This document shows, in pieces, positions 8,869-16,556 of a stretch of 22,150 nt of DNA. Each line of letters begins with the position of its first letter. Position 1 is the first letter of the stretch. Under the pieces are notes generated by a model. That model made no database searches, was not told the origin of the DNA, and was given only the letters and a program-made list of their open reading frames with translations. Position numbers and translations under genes: made by a program. Source of the stretch: Tritrichomonas foetus (Eukaryota > Parabasalia > Tritrichomonadida > Tritrichomonadidae); the NCBI GenBank assembly GCA_001839685.1, contig MLAK01000707.1, forward strand, positions 8,444 through 30,593, given 5' to 3'.

Positions 8869-9285
8869 ATGTCAGATAAAAATTTCTTTTGGCATGGAAT
8901 TCTTTCATTAAATGAATTAGGAGCACATGCTTTTTTTGATGTTAAAATTAAGAAGAATGTTCCTGATGCACCAAACATGGTTGGCATTTTCACCAGTGAT
9001 ATTCCACCTCTTCCATTAACACAATCAGACACCCTTCATGTTACTTTTTTGTTAGAGAACAATGTTGGATTAAATACAGTTCGCTATCGAGTTGCTGAGT
9101 CACAATTCACTGGAGCGGAGCTAATGCACGCTGTTGAGGAAACGACAGGACCGCATTCAACAGTTACAGCTACTGTTGAGAGTGGCGAATGGCAATTTTC
9201 ATTACAACAGCAAACTTGGATATTACGATCGATTCTTCTTTATGTTCCAATGGCTCAACTTCGCAAATTTATTAAAGATCCTTAA
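8869..9285 (+). CDS. Compact 138-residue protein, function unknown
   Basis: The protein begins MSDKNFFWHGILSLNELGAH. Its alternating hydrophobic pattern suggests mainly beta strands, with one helix near ELMHAVEETTG and another at the end (PMAQLRKFIKDP). It has no cysteines, signal peptide, membrane helix or low-complexity stretch, so it is probably one folded cytosolic or nuclear domain. The opening 'W-x-G-x-L' strand and the closing strand-plus-helix are faintly reminiscent of SPOC-type beta-barrel domains, but the match is too weak to name it. The stop is TAAA, a form seen at many trichomonad gene ends, where UAAA is part of the poly(A) signal (established for Trichomonas). Confidence 0.75.
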   Translation: MSDKNFFWHGILSLNELGAHAFFDVKIKKNVPDAPNMVGIFTSDIPPLPLTQSDTLHVTFLLENNVGLNTVRYRVAESQFTGAELMHAVEETTGPHSTVTATVESGEWQFSLQQQTWILRSILLYVPMAQLRKFIKDP

Positions 9286-9877
9286 ATATTTCCTTAAATT
9301 CTACCCTTTTTTTCGTCCTATTTTCTTAATTTCATCTTTTTTTGATTCATGAAATATCATTTTTCATCAGATAAAGTTTTTCAATTGGAATATAAAATTA
9401 GAATCTCTTATTAGACTAAACTTCCTATTGGAAAAGATCCATTTTCATTTTTTTGATCAATTATTTATGTCAGAAATTGCTGATGAAAACGATCTTCTAT
9501 CGTAATGGTTGAGTTTTATGTGATTAAATCTGGTCACAGGAAATTTTGACGAATTATGTGAAAAAAAGTCGAATTATATTAAGACAAAAATAGCCGCAGA
9601 AACCGAAAATTTAAAAAGTTGATATCATTTTCTAAGAAAGATCACTGTTTTATATACTGTTCAAAGTAATGGAAATTTAATTTTGACTACTGTTCAATTA
9701 GTGGCACATCGTGCATATTAATTATTTCGCATTTGGTTTAAGTCTGATTTTCAATATAAAATGTTCATGTAAATTTAATTATAATTCTCATTTAGTGATT
9801 CAATATGATTATTCAAATAAGAATATGAATCTTGGAAATGATCTTTGACGATTGAATTAAAGTAGATGAAGAAGAAA
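9286..9877. other. Intergenic AT-rich region
   Basis: This region of 592 bases is the 3' flank of the 138-residue gene plus AT-rich DNA. I see no gene, RNA or notable repeat beyond a short direct repeat of CGAATTAT near 9550-9575. Confidence 0.5.
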
Positions 9878-10153
9878 TTAGCGCATGATGCTGCATGAAG
9901 CTTCATGAATTTTAATGTCTTGCATAGTTTCAATTGCAATAGTTATTGTGCTTATTTCTTTCTTTTTTATTCGATATTCATATTCTGCTAGTTTCTTAGA
10001 TGTTGTACCCAGAATAGTTGCCTCACTCATGAATTCATGATTTGATTCATTGCTATTTATTCTAAAATAATAATTATCCGTTCTTCTTTCTTCTGGATTT
10101 GAAAAATAGAGATCTCTACCCCCAGATTTACCTTTCACTTCACAAAAGGCAAA
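9878..10153 (-). pseudogene. Open frame without ATG, possible gene fragment
   Basis: A minus-strand frame is open for 91 codons from just after a TGA (10156-10154) to a TGA at 9878. It reads FAFCEVKGKSGGRDLYFSNP and onward, a plausible soluble sequence rich in Glu, Arg, Asn and Ser. The only Met codons come late (about residue 42), so no normal start exists. It lies 110 bases beyond the transporter stop and in a different frame, so it is not a readthrough extension. It may be a 5'-truncated gene remnant, an exon lacking a recognised partner, or chance. A perfect 14-bp palindrome CATGAAGCTTCATG lies at 9894-9907 near its end. Confidence 0.25.
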
Positions 10154-10263
10154 TCATCGCTTCACAGTTTCGCGTAATTGGTAAATCTTGATAAAGGAGA
10201 AAATGAAAATGAAAAAAGAGAGAAAGTCCAAAAAAGTCGTTAGAAAGGGATGATTTAAAATAC

Positions 10264-11574
10264 TTATTTTGTTGCAGCTTCGATGATTTGCTTGATTGCC
10301 TGGTAGATGCACGCGACGATCGAAACGATCGAGAAGAAGAGGACGATGGATGCGGTGATCACCTTCCACTTCGGTGCGCCACGTTGGATCTTCAAGAAGA
10401 AGATTGCTGGAAGGACGAATTCGATTGTTGGTGTGAAAAATCCACCGACAATGTCGAAGAAGAAAATAACGTCTTCTGAAGAAGATGCAAGTAAAGCGGC
10501 AGTCAAAGTCAATCCACCACCGATTAAAACCCAACGTAAAGGTGTTACTGGTTTGTCCTTCCAGATAAGGTTGTTGAATCCAATTCTGGCAGCCCAAACG
10601 ACAAGTGGTGAGGAAACAATAAGAACCACAACAACGCCAACAATTGTGATTTTAGTGAAAATGTTTGGATGTGGATAAAATTCGAGTGATGAGCCTGCTC
10701 CGATTTTATCGAAAAGATCAAAGTAAGAAAAGAGGCCAAAACAGTTATATAATCCAAACGAAACTAAAACAGTCAAACCGCAAAGTTGATGAGCACGCTT
10801 TAATGTGCAGTTCTTTAAGTGCTCAAGACATGAGAACAAGTTCAAGTGACAGTTGAATGCCATTGAGTTAACGCTGAGAGCAGAAATGATGACTTGGTAA
10901 CGAGAAAATTCAAATACTTTGAGTTCATGATTTGGATCAAATCCGAAATCATTCACATCGCGAATCATCCAGTATAAAGCATGGACGATAAGAAGGACGA
11001 TGAAAAATGTCGAAATCGAAGCAAAACTTTCGAGATGCGAAATCGATCGAAATATGATCAATGGAAAAACAAGAGTCGCAACAATAAGGAATGACCAAAA
11101 TGCATTCGATCCTAAAATTGGATTCGATGAGCCAACCAAATGGTTCAACAAACGACCGTTCCATAAGCAATATATTGTGACTGTGCCATATTGGACTAAG
11201 AAGATACTTAAATTGAGGAACCACATGTATTTCTGGCCAAAGCAGCTCCTGAAAATTCCGTAGTAGTCGTATGTATTCGTATATTGAGAGGCTTCGATAA
11301 GGAAATATAAGGCCATATATGCGACAAAGCAAAACACCGACGAAATAAGAAGTTCTGTGCCGACACCTGCTGTATATGCGTATGGAACCATTAGCGTGCC
11401 CGATCCGATAGCTGTATTGAGTAAAATTTGGAAACAACCAAACATGCTTGAATCACCTGGAACAGGGATATCAAAAATCGACTCTTTTTCTCCATTAGTT
11501 GATGTTAATGTAACTGTATAGTCTGAAGCAACTCCGGTTGCTGGATTCAGCAACTGCTCGTTTCCCATATCCAT
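10264..11574 (-). CDS. Amino acid transporter, AAAP family (Aa_trans)
   Basis: This is a 436-residue multi-span permease of the amino acid/auxin permease type (SLC32/36/38 relatives), expected to move neutral or cationic amino acids across the plasma or lysosomal membrane. A soluble N-terminus of about 45 residues precedes the family's first-helix signature FGCFQILLNTAIGSGTLMVP, where the unwound Gly-Ser-Gly lies. About eleven hydrophobic segments follow, with a conserved-looking mid region (SALSVNSMAFNCHLNLFSCL) matching the helix where AAAP proteins read 'fafncH'. The C-terminus is short. I start at ATG 11574; upstream in-frame codons lack an ATG. A second Met lies two residues in. Substrate cannot be predicted. 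The upstream region carries a degenerate 16-bp repeat. Confidence 0.9.
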   Translation of the reverse strand: MDMGNEQLLNPATGVASDYTVTLTSTNGEKESIFDIPVPGDSSMFGCFQILLNTAIGSGTLMVPYAYTAGVGTELLISSVFCFVAYMALYFLIEASQYTNTYDYYGIFRSCFGQKYMWFLNLSIFLVQYGTVTIYCLWNGRLLNHLVGSSNPILGSNAFWSFLIVATLVFPLIIFRSISHLESFASISTFFIVLLIVHALYWMIRDVNDFGFDPNHELKVFEFSRYQVIISALSVNSMAFNCHLNLFSCLEHLKNCTLKRAHQLCGLTVLVSFGLYNCFGLFSYFDLFDKIGAGSSLEFYPHPNIFTKITIVGVVVVLIVSSPLVVWAARIGFNNLIWKDKPVTPLRWVLIGGGLTLTAALLASSSEDVIFFFDIVGGFFTPTIEFVLPAIFFLKIQRGAPKWKVITASIVLFFSIVSIVACIYQAIKQIIEAATK

Positions 11575-11915
11575 ATGATTTTTCAACTTTTTGGCTGAAG
11601 CTACCCTTTTGAATTCAACAGAAACAACACAATGATGTGTAAAACTATGAATTTTTTGGTAGAGTCATTAAAAGGAATTGAAAAGCGAATATTTTATTTT
11701 CCCTCAATAGAATGACACCCTTTCAGAAATATTATATCAAAATTGTATAGAATTTTTAGATAATAAAAGAGAGATATATCATGATAAAAAATAATATAAC
11801 ATATTATATATCAATTAATATATTGTTACTGCATGTTTTGTGTTGATGCTCAGTTTAAGAACCAAAATAGTTATAGTTTTCAAAAATATCCCAATATTGA
11901 CACTATTCTTAAAAA

Positions 11916-11995
11916 CATTAACCAGATCAATCATTAACCAGATTAAAAATTATCTATATCAATCATTAACCATATTAATCGTGAATCATATCAAT
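11916..11995. repeat. Degenerate 16-bp tandem repeat, 5 copies
   Basis: Five 16-base units begin at 11916, 11932, 11948, 11964 and 11980. The first, second and fourth start with CATTAACCA; the first, third and fifth end in ATCAAT. The approximate consensus is CATTAACCATATCAAT. The array lies about 340-420 bases upstream of the transporter ATG. TTAACC resembles the core bound by many Myb factors, an expanded family in trichomonads; any regulatory role is inference. Confidence 0.75.
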
Positions 11996-12122
11996 CAACA
12001 TAATTTTGATATCAACAGCATTCTGCAAATAAAGCTATCGGTTAATGGTCAATTTTTCATGAATTTTTATCACCAAATATAAATATGAAAATATAATCAC
12101 GAAGAACAGCATTTAATACAAG

Positions 12123-12147
12123 ATAATATTATTATATTATTATATTT
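12123..12147. repeat. ATT-rich microsatellite
   Basis: A short run of interleaved ATT and AT units lies just downstream (on the minus strand) of the stop of the small putative hydrogenosomal gene. Confidence 0.7.
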
Positions 12148-12158
12148 TACTTACTACT

Positions 12159-12467
12159 TCACATGCACTCGCGGAGCTTGCTTCTGATGTCATGCTCGAC
12201 AATTTCAGTATCGGCAATTACTTTCAAAGCGATTTCTTTCGATTTCTTAACTGCCTCGATTGCTTTACTGTTTTCATCATTTGGATGAACTTTCTGTGCA
12301 TCTTTTAGCCATTCAATTAAATCGTCATATTCCATATCGAGATGAATATATCGATCTTTTTTATCTAAAACGCCTTTAAGCTGTGTTTCGAGTTCTTTTC
12401 TAGTTGCAAATGCGCGAGTAAAAAACGTAAATGTGCTTGTATGAGTTTTTGAACAAGAACGAAGCAT
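12159..12467 (-). CDS. Small protein with predicted hydrogenosomal targeting leader
   Basis: This protein has 102 residues. The N-terminal 20 residues begin MLRSCSKTHTS, lack acidic residues, and are rich in Ser, Thr, Phe and basic residues. They end in TRAF before ATRKE. Trichomonad hydrogenosomal matrix presequences typically start ML(S/R/A) and are cleaved near an R-x-F motif, which fits R18-A19-F20. The predicted mature part (about 82 residues) is highly charged and helical (LDMEYDDLIEWLKDAQKV, then HPNDENSKAIEAVKKSKEIALKVI). It ends in KLRECM, with one Cys near the C-terminus. No family is recognised; a small matrix accessory or assembly factor is possible. Its 5' region carries an 11-bp motif also found near the two ER-protein genes to the right. 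Confidence 0.7.
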   Translation of the reverse strand: MLRSCSKTHTSTFTFFTRAFATRKELETQLKGVLDKKDRYIHLDMEYDDLIEWLKDAQKVHPNDENSKAIEAVKKSKEIALKVIADTEIVEHDIRSKLRECM

Positions 12468-12769
12468 TTTGGCCTTTCTCCATCAAAAATTGACTAACTC
12501 ATGTAGAAAGGATTTTTAAGAAAATGTGGTTACAATATAAACCATTTAACCAATTCTTTCACATCATATCACATCACATCAGTATCAGGTAAATCATTCG
12601 TAAATGCCCAAAATGATTGGAAAACGAAGATCGTGGGCATAAGGATTGTGCAACGACATAACATTTCATATTGCACAACTCCAATACAACTTTTTTGAGA
12701 ATGAACTGAATATCAATAATGCGTCCAATTCTATTAAAAATGGATATTTATTTACTAAAGATATATGAT
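12468..12769. other. Spacer holding the 5' region of the small hydrogenosomal gene
   Basis: These 302 bases lie between the small putative hydrogenosomal gene and the stop of the GRP170-like gene, both on the minus strand. A run of CACATCA-like repeats (12559-12582) contains the shared motif at 12564-12574. Confidence 0.5.
12564..12574 (-). promoter_or_regulatory. Candidate shared 5' motif ATGTGATATGA (copy 1)
   Basis: Read in the direction of the downstream gene, this is ATGTGATATGA, about 97-107 bases before ATG 12467. The same 11 bases occur twice more, in the 5' region shared by the GRP170-like and Sel1-like genes. Confidence 0.35.
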
Positions 12770-15700
12770 TTAAAGTTCATCGTTTGTTTTCTTCGCATCG
12801 TCATCCGCAGGTTTAGTTGCAGCAGTTTCTATTGGTGCATTTCTTGCTTCATTTGAGTCATTTATAACAGTTTGAGTTGGATCAGCATCAGTGGCGGCTT
12901 TGGCATCTGTTTCGGCCTTTGCAGCCATTTCCTCTGGTGAGAGGAGCTCTGGAGGCATCTCTGGGAGTTCTGGTGGTGGAGGAACAACAATTGGAGGAAT
13001 CCTTCTATAACCTGGTGGCTTCTCTTCGTAGTATTCTTCCGCGTCTCGTTCTTCTTGCCACTTTCGCAGACTTTCCTTGAATTTTTCATGTTCTTCCTTG
13101 TTTTCTGGGCCTGGTGGTGGTGGCGGTGGTGGTGGTAGGCGTTTCCTGTGATGGTGGCGACGGAAGCGGCGTCTTTCTTCACCTGGACGTCTGTGCGGTC
13201 TGTGGTGCCTCCTTCTGTGTCCCCTTCGCCTTTTCACAGGCGGCTCTGTCACATTCAAATCAGTTGCATTCAGATCAGTGGCATTTAGATCTTCTGTTTT
13301 TACTGTTAAATTGGTTTCAATTGTTGTATTATTAGTTTCAAGTGTAGTAGTATTAGCTTCAAGTGTAGTATTTACTTCAGTAGTTGTATTGGTATCCGTG
13401 GCGTTTGATGGTTCAGGTGTTGGCTTTAGTATTTCATAGTAGTAATAGTAATCGTTATAGTATTGAGGACTTCTGTTCCTACCATATCTAAAACTGTCAT
13501 GAAGTTTGTGAATGTACTCGTCATGCTTATCCAAGTATTCATCATGAATTTCGGAATAACTATGGAATATTTTCCTGTAAGGTGCAGATTTTTTTGGATC
13601 CATTCCATTTGTAATTGAATGGTACTTGTCAACGAATGCTCTGTATGCATCCATATGTTTTCTGAATTCTTCATGATGATGAAATTCTTCTTCATGTCTT
13701 TTATGCTCTTCTTCATGGCGCTCGTACTCTTCCTCTGGGTCTGGAGTGGGCTCGGGTGGTATCCATCCGACTGGTGTTGGTGTTGGTTTCTTCATTCGGC
13801 ATGATTGGTTAAAGTTGAATTCCATGATTTGTCTTTGAATGTTTAATTGGTTCCACCAAGCTGCTGGATTTTCCCAATCTTTCTTTGTCTTCTGTTCCTC
13901 GGCCATTTCATCCATCCACTTCTTTGTACTATTATAGTTACTCCAAGCTGAACGTAGTTTATCTTTTGGCATCCACTTTTTCTTCTTGGGCCATGTTTCT
14001 GTTAATTCCTTATAAATCCAATTTAATGATTTATTTAACATGTCATAATATTCTTGTCTCTTACCAATGTCTTCTTCCCTCCGTTCAGCATCTTTAAGAA
14101 CTTCTTTGAGTTCTTCATGTTTTTTCTTAAGAGTATCTGTGTCTGCAGTCAGCATGTTTTCATCAAGCCATTTACGATGTTCATCTGCGGCTTTCCTAAA
14201 GATTGCTGCATCACTTTCATTAACTACCCTTTGGAAAGTTTCATCATACATAAGCTTGTCTTTAATACTGTAAATGTAACTTTCATATTCATTATAAGTT
14301 TCTTGATGTTTTTTACGATCTTCCACAATTTTCTCCATTTCGAGGATAAATTCAAAGCTCTTATTGAATTCTTCAGTGGAAAGAGACCACCTTGGATTGG
14401 TGAAAATTACATTGCTCATATTGTATGCAAATTTATTCAATTTGATTTGGGTTACATTTGGAATTGTGTATTCATTGAATCCAATATTTAAGAAAATTTG
14501 GGCATTTGGCTTGGTCTTATTCGAAAGATTAATATAAAATTGTGTCATAACTTTTCCATTAACTTTAATTGTGAAATTATCGTTATTTTCTGCATAGAAA
14601 AGATATTTATATGTTTCGTTAAGGTGTGAAGTTTCATTGAATATTTTCAATTCTGTATCACCATGAACAAGTGAAACATTTATTCTACAGTAAGGACTCA
14701 AATTAAGCTTCTTAACGATAAACATAGAGGATTGGGAAGCTCCAACGTATCCAGCACCGAGTGCGATAGCTTCATCACTATTCAGTGTTCTATCAAGCTT
14801 TTTCAGTCCACTGGCATTCAATAAAACAGATTGAATGAATGGAACACGAGTTGAACCACCAATTAATTCAATTGAATCAATATCAGTCATTTTTAATTGA
14901 GCTTGTTCAACAGCCTCTAAGTAAATGCGAGTTAATTTTTGTCCAAATTGGGAAAGAAGTGATTCATATTCGGCTTGTGTAATTTTATACATTAAGAATT
15001 TACCGTCATCAAGATCTTCGATTCGAACTTCGACTTCTTTACTGATGGAAAGAACGTCTTTTGCTTTTTTAGCTTCTTCACGGAATTTAGAAATTATTTT
15101 TTGATCAGTTGGTTTTTCGACAGAATACTTTTCTGTGAAACGTTGTAACAAAAGATCAGTGAGTGCATCATCGATATTGTTTCCACCAAGTCCAGGAGAT
15201 GTTACAAGTGATAATTCGGTCACAGTTGGTCTTCGCTTTGTGGGCTCAAATGTGAAAACAGCTGCCCATGTGTTTTTTGCGCCGATGTCAACAAAAACAA
15301 CAGTTTTTGCTTTTTTGGCATATAGTGATCGTTTTTCAAGTGCATAAAGCTGAGCCGCTGCGGTTGGGTATTCAATGATATTTGTGAGGGTGGCATTCAT
15401 TAGACTGACCATTTCATATATTGAATAGCGTTCTTCGCGAGACATATGCGGTTCAACAGCAAAAACGATTTTGGCGTTTTCTGGCTTCCATTTTCCGTCG
15501 TCGATTGTTTTTACCAAATGGCGAAGTGTTAAAGCGACAGCTTCGCGCCTTCGAAGGCCGAGCTGGTTTTCTAAAAGAGGAGATAATCCTTGAATTGTAT
15601 TGTTTGGAAACCTTAAAGCATGAGATTTTGCTGAATCTAAAAATGCCCAGGTGAAGTTTCCGAGTTCGTCAAATTCCCAATGGTCACCTTCGCATGTCGT

Positions 15701-15892
15701 ATTTCGAGGGTTATTAGTGCGCCAGAGCGAAAAGTAAGCTGGAGACAAGCGTTTGGAATTTTGATTGAGAGCGACATGAACACTCTTGCCGGAGAGTGCC
15801 ATACTTGTTTTGATATTTTCGTTACCATAGTCAATTCCGAATATTGCGCTTTTTACCGTAAAAGTAAAGAAGGCAACAAACAAAAAGACCAT
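12770..15892 (-). CDS. GRP170/HYOU1 (Lhs1)-like ER Hsp70-family chaperone
   Basis: The 1040-residue protein starts with a hydrophobic signal peptide (1-16) and ends in NDEL, the ER-retrieval signal also used by mammalian GRP170. The Hsp70-type nucleotide-binding domain (about 17-390) shows diverged motifs: GIDYGNENIK (19-28), VDIGAKNTWA (201-210), GGSTRVP (345-351) and DEAIALGAGYVGA (373-385). Divergence of the phosphate loops is normal for the GRP170/Hsp110 branch, which acts as nucleotide-exchange factor and holdase for BiP. A beta-domain with several N-glycosylation sequons and a long helical region follow. The C-terminal third is unusual. It has a His/Glu tract (about 718-740), an N/T-rich sequon cluster with NATDL repeats (about 830-881), a His/Arg-rich block (883-918) and a run of eight prolines near 920. 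Start choice is supported by the signal peptide. It is divergent from the gene at 16557. Confidence 0.9.
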   Translation of the reverse strand: MVFLFVAFFTFTVKSAIFGIDYGNENIKTSMALSGKSVHVALNQNSKRLSPAYFSLWRTNNPRNTTCEGDHWEFDELGNFTWAFLDSAKSHALRFPNNTIQGLSPLLENQLGLRRREAVALTLRHLVKTIDDGKWKPENAKIVFAVEPHMSREERYSIYEMVSLMNATLTNIIEYPTAAAQLYALEKRSLYAKKAKTVVFVDIGAKNTWAAVFTFEPTKRRPTVTELSLVTSPGLGGNNIDDALTDLLLQRFTEKYSVEKPTDQKIISKFREEAKKAKDVLSISKEVEVRIEDLDDGKFLMYKITQAEYESLLSQFGQKLTRIYLEAVEQAQLKMTDIDSIELIGGSTRVPFIQSVLLNASGLKKLDRTLNSDEAIALGAGYVGASQSSMFIVKKLNLSPYCRINVSLVHGDTELKIFNETSHLNETYKYLFYAENNDNFTIKVNGKVMTQFYINLSNKTKPNAQIFLNIGFNEYTIPNVTQIKLNKFAYNMSNVIFTNPRWSLSTEEFNKSFEFILEMEKIVEDRKKHQETYNEYESYIYSIKDKLMYDETFQRVVNESDAAIFRKAADEHRKWLDENMLTADTDTLKKKHEELKEVLKDAERREEDIGKRQEYYDMLNKSLNWIYKELTETWPKKKKWMPKDKLRSAWSNYNSTKKWMDEMAEEQKTKKDWENPAAWWNQLNIQRQIMEFNFNQSCRMKKPTPTPVGWIPPEPTPDPEEEYERHEEEHKRHEEEFHHHEEFRKHMDAYRAFVDKYHSITNGMDPKKSAPYRKIFHSYSEIHDEYLDKHDEYIHKLHDSFRYGRNRSPQYYNDYYYYYEILKPTPEPSNATDTNTTTEVNTTLEANTTTLETNNTTIETNLTVKTEDLNATDLNATDLNVTEPPVKRRRGHRRRHHRPHRRPGEERRRFRRHHHRKRLPPPPPPPPGPENKEEHEKFKESLRKWQEERDAEEYYEEKPPGYRRIPPIVVPPPPELPEMPPELLSPEEMAAKAETDAKAATDADPTQTVINDSNEARNAPIETAATKPADDDAKKTNDEL
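13246..13405 (-). repeat. Sequon-rich repeat segment within the GRP170-like gene
   Basis: This segment encodes a chain of N-x-T sequons separated by Glu/Leu, including imperfect 15-bp repeats for NATDL. Such a stretch would be densely N-glycosylated in the ER lumen if the sites are used. It lies next to the His/Arg-rich block. Confidence 0.7.
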
Positions 15893-15968
15893 TTAGATTT
15901 TATTTGGTTAAAGGATCATTTTTGGAAATCTTTTTTCTGAGGATTCAGCAAAATTAATTCGAAATTGA

Positions 15969-15981
15969 ATATGTGATATGA
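15969..15981 (+). promoter_or_regulatory. Candidate shared 5' motif ATATGTGATATGA (copy 2)
   Basis: This is a 13-base sequence 77-89 bases upstream of the GRP170-like ATG, identical to the copy at 16530. The last 11 bases also match 12564-12574 on the other strand. Confidence 0.35.
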
Positions 15982-16529
15982 TACTTTTCTGATATCGCAT
16001 TCAAACATCTACAGAAAAATAAAACTGAAAAATTGTAGATTACCAAATATTTTAAATAAGTAGTTTCACACCATTTATATGACAAAACGAGATATCCTGA
16101 TGCATATTATTACGGTAATTGATTCAAATTTCTAAAAAGTAGCTACGAAAAGAGGAATATGGGAAAATGAAGAGACCAAATTACAATTCAATAATTCGAT
16201 AACACCTCATGTGATTCATTCAAATATTTCGATGAACTCTCTATTCAAAATAATTACATCACTTTTTGACTAATTTCATAGATAGCCCAGTTTCTTTTCG
16301 GATTCATCGTATTAAGCATTTAAATTCGTCATTCTCTATAAGAATGAAAGCAACACTAGGAATTATTCCGTAAAATTGAAATTATTCATTTGATGTTTTG
16401 AGAAATCACCAAATATATAGGAAAATAATTTTTCATACTGTATGATATACCCAAACTGTGTAACACAACTAATATTATCTTGGTAATATTGTACTGGAGT
16501 TGATAATAAGAACTCGAAATTTAAGAATG

Positions 16530-16542
16530 ATATGTGATATGA
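16530..16542 (+). promoter_or_regulatory. Candidate shared 5' motif ATATGTGATATGA (copy 3)
   Basis: The motif lies 15-27 bases before ATG 16557, a distance at which trichomonad initiator elements normally sit. It may therefore mark the transcription start. This is inference from position and repetition only. Confidence 0.35.
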
Positions 16543-16556
16543 AAAATGATTAAAAC

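Larger units (their letters stand above)
11575..12158. other. Intergenic region with repeats upstream of the transporter
   Basis: These 584 AT-rich bases form the 5' flank of the transporter and the 3' flank of the small putative hydrogenosomal gene. They contain the degenerate 16-bp repeat (11916-11995) and an ATT-rich microsatellite (12123-12147). No supported gene is present. Confidence 0.6.
15893..16556. promoter_or_regulatory. Bidirectional 5' region between two ER-directed genes
   Basis: These 664 AT-rich bases separate the GRP170-like gene (-) from the Sel1-like gene (+). A 13-bp sequence occurs once near each end, listed separately. An inverted repeat CATTCT/AGAATG with a 5-base spacer lies at 16330-16346. 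I see no gene here. Confidence 0.5.

Noticed and set aside
10949..11437. 162-codon minus-strand frame inside the transporter gene
   Set aside because: It is an alternate frame of a strongly supported multi-span permease; the membrane-helix pattern belongs to the other frame.
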